From positions 1-35,416 of the forward strand of contig JAJDUB010000029.1 of the NCBI GenBank assembly GCA_022826885.1: a stretch of 35,416 nucleotides of DNA. The letters run 5' to 3'. This DNA is from Gammaproteobacteria bacterium. Lineage in GTDB: Bacteria; Pseudomonadota; Gammaproteobacteria; Eutrophobiales; Eutrophobiaceae. A program made the position numbers and the translations under genes. Below, in pieces: positions 6,858 to 14,970 of the stretch. The notes beneath the pieces were generated by a model, which had not been told where the DNA came from, ran no database searches, and saw only the letters and a program-made list of their open reading frames with translations. The number at the start of each line of letters is the position of its first letter. The stretch's first letter is position 1.

Positions 6858-7676
6858 ATGTTTGCAGACTTGAGAATACATCCTGAAGAAAAGGAAACAC
6901 ATAAAAACATCTGCGCTAATCTGCGTCATCTGCGGATAATTTTATGCGTTCTATGGCTGTTTTCAGCGCCGCCGGCTTTCGCTGAGGAAGCCGATGAAGG
7001 TATGGAAGTGAAAGGGGCCACCATCGGCAGGATGGGCGACCCCGCAGTGGTTGATCCGAATACCTACGAGTTTGCCGACGCGGAGGTCAAACTCTGGCTG
7101 GATAATCACCTCAGGAACATCGACAGCCCCGGGCGGCTCTATTACGATTTCGTCAAGAGCGGCAGTTACGAGGAAGGATTCAGTGACTCCGTGTTCCTGG
7201 ATATCCTCAAGGTCAATGAAGACGGCAGTAAGGACGCCGACCTGGAATTTTTCACTGCGGACAGGCAACAGAATGCCCGGCGTGATAACCTGATCGGCAT
7301 AACGGGCAACCCGGTGCTGGTTGTGTACATGCAGGGTGATGTCTACGAGATGAACCGCCTTACCAACGGTAGCTGGCGCTATTTCCAGAGGCGCATCAAG
7401 TCGGCGTTTGCCGAGAACGCGAAAATAGAGCCGGTTACATTCGAGTATGACGGCACTGAGATGACAGGGGAAAAGATTTCCATCACCCCGTTTGTCAACG
7501 ATCCCAGGCGCAGGCAGTTCGCCGAGTTCGCCCCCAAAATATATGAGTTCATCTTGTCCGACCAGGTGCCGGGGAAACTGTACCAGATCAAGACCATCAT
7601 ACCGGCCGGTTCGCCGGACAGTGAACCGTTGCTGGAAGAGATCCTGACCCTGCAAAACGCAGAATTCGCGAACTGA
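6858..7676 (+). CDS. Secreted protein of unknown function in the xox region
   Basis: An export signal is apparent: a hydrophobic stretch IILCVLWLF followed by PPAFA and a mature part starting EEADEG. The mature region of about 230 residues is acidic and soluble, with segments such as LYYDFVKSGSYEEGFSDSVFLDI and GNPVLVVYMQGDVYEMNR. It has no cysteine in the mature part and no motif I recognise. The start is uncertain. The frame extends back to an ATG at 6807, and I give the ATG at 6858, but both leave a long N-terminal tail partly encoded by the ATCTGCG repeat (NLRHLRI). The repeat may have replaced the original signal-peptide start. The gene sits after xoxJ on the same strand and converges with fhcC, leaving 10 nt. 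Confidence 0.6.
   Translation: MFADLRIHPEEKETHKNICANLRHLRIILCVLWLFSAPPAFAEEADEGMEVKGATIGRMGDPAVVDPNTYEFADAEVKLWLDNHLRNIDSPGRLYYDFVKSGSYEEGFSDSVFLDILKVNEDGSKDADLEFFTADRQQNARRDNLIGITGNPVLVVYMQGDVYEMNRLTNGSWRYFQRRIKSAFAENAKIEPVTFEYDGTEMTGEKISITPFVNDPRRRQFAEFAPKIYEFILSDQVPGKLYQIKTIIPAGSPDSEPLLEEILTLQNAEFAN
6909..6941 (+). repeat. ATCTGCG-type dispersed repeat, copy 2
   Basis: Contains ATCTGCG, then ATCTGCGTC, then ATCTGCGGATAATT, in inverted orientation to copy 1 at 6767-6799. It lies inside the apparent 5' end of the downstream secreted-protein gene and encodes NLRHLRI in its frame. Confidence 0.8.
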
Positions 7677-7686
7677 GGTTTCCCCC

Positions 7687-8505
7687 TCAACCCCTGTTCA
7701 GCAGCACCATGACCTCGCCCTTGCCGTCGTTGGCGAGATCGCCGGTGTACAGGCGCACTTCCGGACCGAAGTTGCGAAAAAACCGGTAACGGCTTCCCAT
7801 CCGGGACAGTTGCTTGAAAAACAGGCGCAGGTATTCCATCTTCAGCGTGCCGCAATTTGCCAGGGTGGTCCCGATACGGTCCGGCCGCCTGCCCAGGATG
7901 ATGGTCCCGCGTTTCATTCCGTAGCCCGGGAGTCTGCCGGATTTGCCCAGGATCAATATCGTGCCGGCAACCATGCCGGAACCGCTGAAATCGCCCGCAT
8001 CGCCCCCGATCATGATCATACCGCGCCGCATCCTGTCGCCGATTCGGTTCCCGGCATTGCCCCATACCGTTATCAGCCCGTCACGCATTCCATACATGCC
8101 GGTGTGCTTACCCGCGCCGATATAATCGCCGGCATCGCCTTCCACATCGATCCTGCCCCAATACATTTCACAACCCAGCCAATCGCCGCAGTTGCCGTTG
8201 ACCTTTATTGTGCCGCCTTTCATGCCATGACCGAGGTAACTGCCGCCGTGGGCCTTGACGCTGATATGGCCTCGCGTCATGTTCGCGCCTATCCGGGTCA
8301 CCAGTTCCGTGGTGCGGCGCAACTCGATGTGCTCAGGGTTTTCCCCACTGATGGAAAACAGTTCTCCGAGTCTGGTTGGCCTGGAACCGTAATCCAGTTC
8401 CAGATCGGTGATATGTTGCACAGCCGACAACCTGTCCGGTGTCAATGATGACAAATCCAGTCGCCATCGCGGCTTTTTCTTCAGGGTGAAGATCATGGGT
8501 TTCAT
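7687..8505 (-). CDS. fhcC: Formyltransferase/hydrolase complex subunit C (hydrolytic set)
   Basis: About 272 residues with repeated Gly-rich turns (GHGMKGGTIKVNGNCGDWLG, GMRRG-like units), the beta-helix of FwdC/FhcC also seen in the C-terminal domain of glutamate synthase. FhcC is the structural subunit that scaffolds the complex. It is the last gene of the eleven-gene run. I prefer the ATG at 8505, one base after the fhcD stop (TGAAATG); an in-frame TTG at 8517 would add four residues. The paralogue at 14149-14958 belongs to the dehydrogenase set. The two differ clearly in sequence and are not a recent duplication. Confidence 0.93.
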   Translation of the reverse strand: MKPMIFTLKKKPRWRLDLSSLTPDRLSAVQHITDLELDYGSRPTRLGELFSISGENPEHIELRRTTELVTRIGANMTRGHISVKAHGGSYLGHGMKGGTIKVNGNCGDWLGCEMYWGRIDVEGDAGDYIGAGKHTGMYGMRDGLITVWGNAGNRIGDRMRRGMIMIGGDAGDFSGSGMVAGTILILGKSGRLPGYGMKRGTIILGRRPDRIGTTLANCGTLKMEYLRLFFKQLSRMGSRYRFFRNFGPEVRLYTGDLANDGKGEVMVLLNRG

Positions 8506-8506
8506 T

Positions 8507-9424
8507 TCAGGATGCAATCGTCGCTATCGGAGACAGAATGTCCCGCAGGTGGAAGTGGTACTGTCCCAGTTTCCCGCCATAGTTTCCCGCGCTGATTCGG
8601 TAGATGCCCTTGTCGGGCCCGTTTTTGCATACCGCCTCAATCCCGGCGCGCATCGCTTCGCTTATCGCGGTTTCATTTAAACCATCGATGACAATTTCCA
8701 GGACGGAACCGACCTCTTCGGTAAGCGTGCTGTTTACCCGGCCTTTCAGGGTGGGGCAGAATACTTCGTTGGTGGAGGCCGGTAAAAATGAATATTTGGA
8801 CCCTACCTTGGAGCCGGACCCGACAATGCCGCCCGGGAACGTAGTGACCGCGCCTTCTACCGCCCTGATTGCTTTTACCGCTTTTTCACAGGCGTTCAGG
8901 CCGTGGCGGGATGTCTTTGCCATTACCAGGAAGTTGCCGCCGCCGATGGCGGGGACCACGCCGGTAGTCTCCTCGCACAGGAATTCGCCGTGCATGACCG
9001 GGATGCGCCAGTAGCGGATTCCGTCCAGTATCTTTGATATCTGGTAACCGTCGCCGAAATACCTCAGGCTTTTTCCCAGGGGCAGCATGGTATCGCTGTG
9101 GGTCCCGGCAAAACAGGCGCTGGTTGCGGTGGTCATCACGGATTGCCCGACGCGCCGGGTGAGTTGGTCCGCGAGTTGGGATTTGGACATGGCGAACATG
9201 ATAATCGCCACGCCGGGCCTGCCGTCCGGGGTTTCATCGGGTCTCAATTCCCGTTCTATGTCGGCCTCACAACCGCAGGCGATCACGGAAGAGGCGAACC
9301 CGGTCAGTGAGTTGGCCGCGATGTATGCGTACTTCATGGTCATCGCGGTGATGATCAACCGGGTCGCCTTCATGGGGAAGGCCTCGGCAAAAGTATCGTC
9401 GATGGTTACGCCGTTAATGTTCAT
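8507..9424 (-). CDS. fhcD: Formylmethanofuran:H4MPT formyltransferase (hydrolytic set)
   Basis: A 305-residue Ftr/FhcD protein. It transfers the formyl group between formyl-H4MPT and methylofuran in the cytoplasm. Family features seen are IDDTFAEAFPM at the start, RYFGDGYQ, RIPVMHGEFLCEE, GGGNFLVM and the C-terminal ISAGNYGGKLGQYHFHLRD. The ATG overlaps the fhcA stop as ATGA, and the stop is one base from fhcC, so translation is probably coupled. A second FhcD (14971-15858) has the same layout. In Methylobacterium, FhcD is stably bound in the FhcABCD complex, with methylofuran as a swinging prosthetic group. Confidence 0.95.
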   Translation of the reverse strand: MNINGVTIDDTFAEAFPMKATRLIITAMTMKYAYIAANSLTGFASSVIACGCEADIERELRPDETPDGRPGVAIIMFAMSKSQLADQLTRRVGQSVMTTATSACFAGTHSDTMLPLGKSLRYFGDGYQISKILDGIRYWRIPVMHGEFLCEETTGVVPAIGGGNFLVMAKTSRHGLNACEKAVKAIRAVEGAVTTFPGGIVGSGSKVGSKYSFLPASTNEVFCPTLKGRVNSTLTEEVGSVLEIVIDGLNETAISEAMRAGIEAVCKNGPDKGIYRISAGNYGGKLGQYHFHLRDILSPIATIAS

Positions 9425-11073
9425 AATCTGCAGTCATGTACCAGCAGTGAATGCTGGTTATACCCTTCAAGTTCGTCCCGGCTGATTTTGAAATTCTCAA
9501 GGCTCATGGTCATGTACCTGTCGAAGTAATGTTTAAGTGATTTCTCTATGCCCGGGTCGTATTCCGGTTCAACCACGTGGGTGGAGGTAGCCGGGATGGC
9601 GCAGACCTTGCCGTCCCTGACGCAGGGTTCGCCGTGCTTGAATACGTATTCCGGTTTGCCGAACATGGCCTCGAGGTTGTCGTCGGGCCTGTACACGGTG
9701 ATATCCGCTATTGCCCCGATGCCGAGGTGGCCCAGGTCCCGGAGGCCCAGGCTCCGTGCCGGCGCGGCGCGGGTGATGATCGCTATCTCGTATAACGAGT
9801 ATTCACGGTCGATTGAGGACAGGACGCTGGCGCCTGCTGCGTCCCTGTTTATCGTGCCCAGCATATCGTTGCGGAAACTCCTGTCCATGAGCAGCCTGAT
9901 CAGGTGCGGGTAAAAGGTAAACGGCGCGCCGTTGGGATGGTCGGTGGTCATGAACACGCGCCAGGGATCATTCACGAGCAGGAATATTTCCAGGCCGATG
10001 CACCACTGCAAGGCGTTGACAAAATTTTTGTCCCGGTAACGGAACGGCACCACGCCGCAGCCGGCATCGCATTCGATATCCATGCAGACCCATTTATTCG
10101 GATGGGCATGAACATGTCCCCTGTGCTGCATCATGGTATCTGCGGAGGCGGTGACCGTCTGGCCGAACATGACCTGACCTACGTCAATGGACAGGTTCGG
10201 GTTCAGGTTTACCGCCTCTGCTACCTGCGCCGCCGCGGACGAGAATTTCCTGTCCCCTTCCTGCCCGTAACTGTGGAACTGTACGTGGGTCAGGTGCACT
10301 GGCCTGCCCTCGGCCGAAGCAATGGTATTGAGCGTCGTCCGGTAATTGCCCGGCACCCCCAGGTTGCAGGCATGGACGTGCAGCGGGTGGGGGACGCCGA
10401 TGGCGTCCAGCGCGTCGAGCAGGGCGGACAGGATGGCGCGCGGCGTCAGTCCGTAATGCCTGTTGGATTCATCAAGGTCCAGCTTCCTCTGGTTGAACTT
10501 GAACGCGTTGATGCCGCCGGGGTTGACTACCTTGACGCCCATGGCCCGTGTTGCCTGTATGGTCCATGCCACGTAGTCGTTGACAAGTTGCGGGTCCTTG
10601 TTGCGTTGTAGCAGGCGCAACAGGAAATCATCACTTCCGAGCAGGACATAAGCGCCGGTATCCAGCATGGGAGTATCGGCCATCTCCAGGTGCGACTGGC
10701 GCGCATTCACCGGCATCATGGCCGGCTCGAAACAGGAGGTATAACCCATTTCGGCATAGCGGTATCCGGTAACGAAACTGCTGGGCGCGATACTGCCTGA
10801 ACCGGAGCGCATAAGCATGTCGGGAGCAACGGGATTGCTGGCGTGGTCCTCCGCCAGCAACATCCTGGCGATATTGACCTTGCCTCCGCCGATATGGGTG
10901 TGGATATCGATACCGCCCGGCATGATAATACGCCCGGCCAGGTCCAGTACCCGGTCAATCCTGCCTGCAGTCGCCGGATCGGCCAGCCTGCCGTCCTCGA
11001 TATACAGGTCCATAACCCTGCCGTCTATCCCGTTCGACGGGTCGTAAACCTTGCCGCCTTTGAGCTTGATCAT
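9421..11073 (-). CDS. fhcA: Formyl-methylofuran hydrolase subunit A (hydrolytic set)
   Basis: A 550-residue amidohydrolase-fold subunit that hydrolyses formyl-methylofuran to formate at a binuclear metal site. The expected residues are all visible: DIHTH (His58, His60), KVVNPGG (Lys181, the likely carboxylated bridging lysine), HVHACN (His232, His234), THVQFHSYG (His263, His267) and TTDHPNG with catalytic Asp378. The enzyme therefore looks fully active even though its partner FhcB has lost the redox site. It overlaps fhcB by ATGA upstream and fhcD by ATGA downstream. It is a divergent paralogue of the subunit at 15855-17492: it has HIGGGKVN where that one has HIAGPKVN. Confidence 0.95.
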   Translation of the reverse strand: MIKLKGGKVYDPSNGIDGRVMDLYIEDGRLADPATAGRIDRVLDLAGRIIMPGGIDIHTHIGGGKVNIARMLLAEDHASNPVAPDMLMRSGSGSIAPSSFVTGYRYAEMGYTSCFEPAMMPVNARQSHLEMADTPMLDTGAYVLLGSDDFLLRLLQRNKDPQLVNDYVAWTIQATRAMGVKVVNPGGINAFKFNQRKLDLDESNRHYGLTPRAILSALLDALDAIGVPHPLHVHACNLGVPGNYRTTLNTIASAEGRPVHLTHVQFHSYGQEGDRKFSSAAAQVAEAVNLNPNLSIDVGQVMFGQTVTASADTMMQHRGHVHAHPNKWVCMDIECDAGCGVVPFRYRDKNFVNALQWCIGLEIFLLVNDPWRVFMTTDHPNGAPFTFYPHLIRLLMDRSFRNDMLGTINRDAAGASVLSSIDREYSLYEIAIITRAAPARSLGLRDLGHLGIGAIADITVYRPDDNLEAMFGKPEYVFKHGEPCVRDGKVCAIPATSTHVVEPEYDPGIEKSLKHYFDRYMTMSLENFKISRDELEGYNQHSLLVHDCRL

Positions 11074-12305
11074 CCCGCGGCGCCGGTTATGTGGGACAGG
11101 ACCTGGCCGATGACGGCAGCAGCGGCAGGGGCGCCCGATTCCCTCAGCTTTTTCAAAGGCAGGCTTATGACGCCGTCCGTCCTGAACAAGGTGCCGGCAT
11201 GGTCTATGCCGGGAACGCCTGTGGGAATGTAAACGTCTGCATCACTCGCCCCGGCGCGGTATGGGGAAAGAATGACAGTGGGTACTTCCAGGGCAGGAGG
11301 CGCTGCTTCCGTAAATCCCGATATCCACAACAGGCTGTCCACGTCCGCCGGGTGTACGCCGCCGCCGGACGGATATCCGCCGTTGAAATCGACTGCAGCC
11401 GGGAAGCCGGTCTGCCAGGTGGCTACGCATTGCCAGGATGCGCCGCCGTTGCTGCCGCCCAGGGATAACCCTGCAAAACGCTGTTTTGCATTCAGGTCGC
11501 GCAACAGGTCCTGCGCTGAACCGATGACCATGTCGGCCTGGTCCTCCGGCAACGCCGCGGGATTCCATACCAGCACGCCGTATTTCGCGTCCCTGACCAG
11601 ATCAGCAACCTTTTCCAGTTTACGGGCCTTTGCCGCGGGTATATTACCGAAATCCAGCAGTTGACCGTCGCTTAGCAGGGCGCGCAGCAGCGCGAGGTTT
11701 TCGGCGATTTCATCACCCTGGCCGGAAATGACTACAGGCTCATGACCATCGCAGCCATTTAACTCGGTCCTGCCCGGCCTGCCCATGTAAGCCAGTTTCC
11801 TGTGTTGCCCCGCGAACAATGTATGGGGCGCGTTGATGAATCGCTCGATAAACCGGGGATAATTACCGCAGACATTATTGCCGATAAAGATGATGACGTC
11901 TGCACGGTTCTTTACCTCAGCCAGGGTGGCTGTGATCCCGCCGCGTGCCTGCAACGCTTTCAGGTTATGCAGGGATTGACTTTCCTGCGAATGCAACAGC
12001 GCCGCATCCGTCTTTTCGGCCAGTTGCAGGGCTGCGCGTATGCCGTTAACGTCTGTGCCCAGGCCGCCAATCAGTGGTTTGCGGGATTTTTGCATGAGCG
12101 CTGCCGCGGCCCTGACGGCTTGCCCTGTGGTTGCCGGAACGCCTTTTATGCTCGCTTTGGAAGCCGGTTGCGGAGCGGAAAAACCCTGCCTGGCAAGCCG
12201 GCAGGCATTGGCGGAGACGCTGAGTTGATTCTTCTGTGCGCGAAGCGTCAGATCATCGCATAACAGGCTGCAGAACGGACAGGTGACGTTATCAACCGAC
12301 GCCAT
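11070..12305 (-). CDS. fhcB: FhcB, redox-inactive formyltransferase/hydrolase subunit B
   Basis: A 411-residue homologue of the molybdopterin subunit FwdB. It keeps the N-terminal cluster motif CPFCSLLCDD with Cys9, Cys12, Cys16 and a later Cys35. It lacks the metal-binding Cys: aligned on the shared EVKNRAD block, the SVCHGPS motif of the other copy is replaced by a stretch with Gln110 at that place. The Arg of RGHGNVTG is replaced by Gly (LGGSNGG). This fits the non-catalytic, structural FhcB of aerobic methylotrophs, so the complex should release formate without electrons. The ATG at 12305 overlaps the fprA TGA by one base (TGATG). At 411 residues it is shorter than its paralogue (454). 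The reading frame is intact and well conserved, so it is not a pseudogene. Confidence 0.92.
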   Translation of the reverse strand: MASVDNVTCPFCSLLCDDLTLRAQKNQLSVSANACRLARQGFSAPQPASKASIKGVPATTGQAVRAAAALMQKSRKPLIGGLGTDVNGIRAALQLAEKTDAALLHSQESQSLHNLKALQARGGITATLAEVKNRADVIIFIGNNVCGNYPRFIERFINAPHTLFAGQHRKLAYMGRPGRTELNGCDGHEPVVISGQGDEIAENLALLRALLSDGQLLDFGNIPAAKARKLEKVADLVRDAKYGVLVWNPAALPEDQADMVIGSAQDLLRDLNAKQRFAGLSLGGSNGGASWQCVATWQTGFPAAVDFNGGYPSGGGVHPADVDSLLWISGFTEAAPPALEVPTVILSPYRAGASDADVYIPTGVPGIDHAGTLFRTDGVISLPLKKLRESGAPAAAAVIGQVLSHITGAAG

Positions 12306-13669
12306 CAATCCAGCAGGGCCAGCATTTCGCTGACGTAGGTATATTTCTCCCTGGGTTTGCCGGCAGGTTCGCCCCGCGCAATCTCTGAGTCATCGATTAT
12401 TTTCCAGTCTGCGAAACTGATATGGCGTATGTTACGCCGGTCCAGGACCTCGTAACAGCCCTCAGCGCCGCGCTTGTTTTCACCGCTGTCCAGATTGTCA
12501 AGGTCTTCCAGCAACAGGCCCACGGTTTCCACACTGTCAGCCTTGTTGGTGCCGATGATGCCGGTAGGACCGCGCTTGATCCATCCGGCGGTATACAATC
12601 CCCGTTCAACCGTACCGTCCTTCATGACCCTGCCTTTATCATTGGAAAAGACCCCGCGGGATTCATCAAACGGCACCCCGGGCATGGGTATGCCGTGGTA
12701 GCCGATACTGCGAAAGACGATGCCCGTGTCGAGGGTGAATGTTTCTCCGCTGCCCCTTGCGGACTGCCGGAACGATTCTCCCGACAAGGTGTTTTTTTCT
12801 ATCAGCAAGCGTTCCACGCTGCCGTCGCCGAGTATTTCCCTGGGGCTCTTCAGGAAGGTGAAAATACAGCGCCTGTCCCTGGCCGCCTCCCGGTCGGCAA
12901 ATCCGCAGAACAGGTCATAGATTTTTTTGTTGCCGGTATTTTCCAGTTCAGCTTCACTTTCCGGGTTCAACACCAGTTCGCCCTCATCAATGACCGGGTC
13001 ACAATCGGCCAGGACGCCGAATTCCTTCAATTCCTTGGAGGTGAACTTAGCCTGCGCCGGCCCGCGCCGGCCGATAACGTAGATGTTTTTGATTTTACTG
13101 GTCGCAAGTACATCCAGGGCATGTTCGGATATGTCGGTGTGTTTCAATTCATCAACGGTCTTGGCCAGTATCCGGCTCACATCGGCAGCCACGTTGCCCT
13201 GGCCGATAATGACGGCGGTTTCATGGGACAGGTCGAATTGCCTGTCGCGATAATCGGGATGGCCATTATACCAGCCGACAAATTCCGTCGCCGTATAGCT
13301 GCCCGGCAGGTCCTCACCGGGGATGCCCAGGCGGCGGTCGGTTTCGGCGCCGCAGGTGAGTATCACCGCATGATGGTTTGCCCGCAATTCGTCAATGCTG
13401 ATGTCCCTGCCCGCAGCCACGTTGCCGATGTAGTTGAACTGTTCCGCCTCGGCAAGCCTGGCATAGACCTTGATGGCCTGTTTCAGCTTCGGGTGATCCG
13501 GCGCAACGCCGCTTCTTACCAGGCCATAAGGCACGGGCAGGCGCTCGAACATATTGACTCTGAATTCGATGCCCGCTTTGATGAGCGCGTCTACGGCGTA
13601 GAAGCCGCTTGGGCCGCTGCCGACGACGGCGACTGTCAGGGGATTATCCGGGGTTCCTAATCGACTCAT
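12305..13669 (-). CDS. fprA: FprA-type ferredoxin-NADP+ reductase
   Basis: A 454-residue flavoprotein of the adrenodoxin-reductase/FprA family that moves electrons between reduced ferredoxin and NADP+. Seen are the FAD motif GSGPSGFYAVDALIKAG near the N-terminus, VPYGLVRSGVAPDHP, the NADP-binding GQGNVAADVSRIL, a basic IGRRGPAQAKF segment, and the C-terminal TAGWIKRGPTGIIGTNK with AGW, all typical of the family. It lies directly between the 7Fe ferredoxin gene and fhcB, on the same strand, and overlaps fhcB. Context suggests it serves the ferredoxin next door and hence the formylmethanofuran dehydrogenase. A 131-nt gap with a hairpin precedes it, so it may also have its own promoter. No strong ribosome-binding site is seen at the ATG. 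Confidence 0.93.
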   Translation of the reverse strand: MSRLGTPDNPLTVAVVGSGPSGFYAVDALIKAGIEFRVNMFERLPVPYGLVRSGVAPDHPKLKQAIKVYARLAEAEQFNYIGNVAAGRDISIDELRANHHAVILTCGAETDRRLGIPGEDLPGSYTATEFVGWYNGHPDYRDRQFDLSHETAVIIGQGNVAADVSRILAKTVDELKHTDISEHALDVLATSKIKNIYVIGRRGPAQAKFTSKELKEFGVLADCDPVIDEGELVLNPESEAELENTGNKKIYDLFCGFADREAARDRRCIFTFLKSPREILGDGSVERLLIEKNTLSGESFRQSARGSGETFTLDTGIVFRSIGYHGIPMPGVPFDESRGVFSNDKGRVMKDGTVERGLYTAGWIKRGPTGIIGTNKADSVETVGLLLEDLDNLDSGENKRGAEGCYEVLDRRNIRHISFADWKIIDDSEIARGEPAGKPREKYTYVSEMLALLD

Positions 13670-13752
13670 GATTCACACAATCGGTAAAAAGAAGAGAAAC
13701 GTATCCCGAACACCCGACGCCGCGCCGTCCGGGTCTGTTCGGGGATGAACCT

Positions 13753-13780
13753 GGGAACCTCAGACTTATTCGGGGTTCCC
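13753..13780. repeat. Hairpin related to the one at 1617-1654
   Basis: GGGAACC at 13753-13759 pairs with GGTTCCC at 13774-13780, extended inward by a T-G and a C-G pair, with the 10-nt loop AGACTTATTC. The stem core GGAACC...GGTTCC and the loop start AGACTT match the hairpin at 1617-1654. It lies in the gap between fdxA and fprA and has no T-run on either side, so it may attenuate rather than end transcription. Confidence 0.5.
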
Positions 13781-13800
13781 TTATTTAATCGAATGTTGGC

Positions 13801-14106
13801 CTAGAAGCCCAGGGCCGCTTTCTTTTCGTCCGCGCCGGGCAACGGATCCATGGTATCGGTGATGACCGGCAGTTCCTTGGACCTCTCCGCGTTGATTTCT
13901 ATCCACTCATACTTGTCTTCGGGCAGGTCATCTTCCTCGTAGATGGCTTCGACAGGACATTCCGGCAGGCACGCGCTGCAGTCGATGCAGACTTCCGGGT
14001 CGATATACAACATCTGATCGTCGTAATGGAAGCATTCCACCGGGCAGACCGCGACACAGTCGGTATAGCGGCAGTCTTTACAGTTGTCGGTTACGATTGT
14101 TGTCAT
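13801..14106 (-). CDS. fdxA: FdxA-type 7Fe ferredoxin (3Fe-4S/4Fe-4S)
   Basis: A 101-residue ferredoxin with all nine cysteines of the Azotobacter FdI/FdxA type: Cys9, 12, 17, 21, 25, 40, 43, 46 and 50. By family knowledge, Cys9, Cys17 and Cys50 hold the 3Fe-4S cluster and Cys21, 40, 43 and 46 the 4Fe-4S cluster. The acidic C-terminal half (YEEDDLPEDKYEWI) is typical. AGGAG lies before the ATG. It sits 42 nt after fwdC and before fprA, so it is well placed as the soluble electron carrier between the formylmethanofuran dehydrogenase and FprA. Archaeal enzymes use dedicated polyferredoxin subunits (FwdF/FwdG) here; none is present. Confidence 0.95.
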   Translation of the reverse strand: MTTIVTDNCKDCRYTDCVAVCPVECFHYDDQMLYIDPEVCIDCSACLPECPVEAIYEEDDLPEDKYEWIEINAERSKELPVITDTMDPLPGADEKKAALGF

Positions 14107-14148
14107 GATGTTCTCCTGTATAAGCTCTTCTGCGGGATATTACCCCAT

Positions 14149-14958
14149 CTATCCTGCATATAATAATATTTCTCCCCGGTTCAACTCAACACTGTCCCCG
14201 CAATAGCGTTTATACGAGCCCTGCAGGTATTCTTCAGCAATTGCGAATACCCGGGACAGGTGCAATAAATAAAGTGTCATATAACCCGGCCGGTAGGTAC
14301 AGGAATAGCTGAACGTGGGCAGTAACGGAGCGTCTTTCATGCTGATGATGGATCCCCGCTTCATCCCCGCGCCGGTGCGGATGCCGAGTTCCCCCAGGAC
14401 GAATATGCTGCCGGACAGCATGTTGACGCCGGTAAAGTCACCGCTGTTGCCGCCTATGGCGATCAGCCCGCCACGCATGGCGTTACCGGTCTCGTTGCGG
14501 ACGTTGCCGTGAACCATGATTTCCCCTCCTGTCATGCCCACGGATGCTCCCCGATAGGCGCTGCCGGTCAGGTGGCCTGCGTTACCGTGGATTTCAATTC
14601 TTCCCCCCGACATCTCCGGTCCGACCCAGTCGGTGGCATTGCCGTTGACAAGGATTTCTCCTCCGCCCATGCCGGCGCCGAGGTGTTCACCCACGTCGCC
14701 TTCAACCCGGATTGTTCCCCGGGACATGCCGGCGCCGATGAATTTCACCCGCTTCAGGTCATCACCCTGGAGGTCGATGATCCCGTCATAGCTGCCCGTA
14801 GCGCTGAAGAAGTCTCCGATGGAGCGGGACTCGCTGCCGTGCATGAGCGCCAGTCTTTCCACGTCAGCCGCGCCCTGGCCGGTGAGCCGGTCAGGCGTGA
14901 TGTTATCGGCCTCCATGGGCACGTCCGGCGCGGCAATCTGTCTCAGTAATAAAGGCAT
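14149..14958 (-). CDS. fwdC: Formylmethanofuran dehydrogenase subunit C
   Basis: A 269-residue FwdC/FhcC-family protein with seven or so Gly-rich repeats of the type GAGMSRGTIRVEGDVGEHLG, expected to form a right-handed beta-helix. It scaffolds the A and B subunits. Gene order here (fwdD, fwdB, fwdA, ftr, fwdC) places it with the catalytically complete B subunit. It follows the ftr stop by 12 nt and precedes fdxA by 42 nt. Its C-terminus (LNRGEILLYAG) is the family's usual end. It is a diverged paralogue of the protein at 7687-8505. Confidence 0.93.
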   Translation of the reverse strand: MPLLLRQIAAPDVPMEADNITPDRLTGQGAADVERLALMHGSESRSIGDFFSATGSYDGIIDLQGDDLKRVKFIGAGMSRGTIRVEGDVGEHLGAGMGGGEILVNGNATDWVGPEMSGGRIEIHGNAGHLTGSAYRGASVGMTGGEIMVHGNVRNETGNAMRGGLIAIGGNSGDFTGVNMLSGSIFVLGELGIRTGAGMKRGSIISMKDAPLLPTFSYSCTYRPGYMTLYLLHLSRVFAIAEEYLQGSYKRYCGDSVELNRGEILLYAG

Positions 14959-14970
14959 ATCATTGTGCTG

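Noticed and set aside
7674..7689. Bidirectional terminator between the secreted-protein gene and fhcC
   Set aside because: Only a 5-bp stem (TGAGG/CCTCA) formed by the two stop regions, with no T-run.
11070..12305. FhcB copy as a decayed pseudogene of FwdB
   Set aside because: The frame is intact, its ends overlap both neighbours, and loss of the metal ligand is expected for the known hydrolytic FhcB.
12422..13660. 412-codon plus-strand open frame opposite fprA
   Set aside because: Antisense shadow of a conserved flavoprotein with intact FAD and NADP motifs; the plus-strand translation has no recognisable domain.
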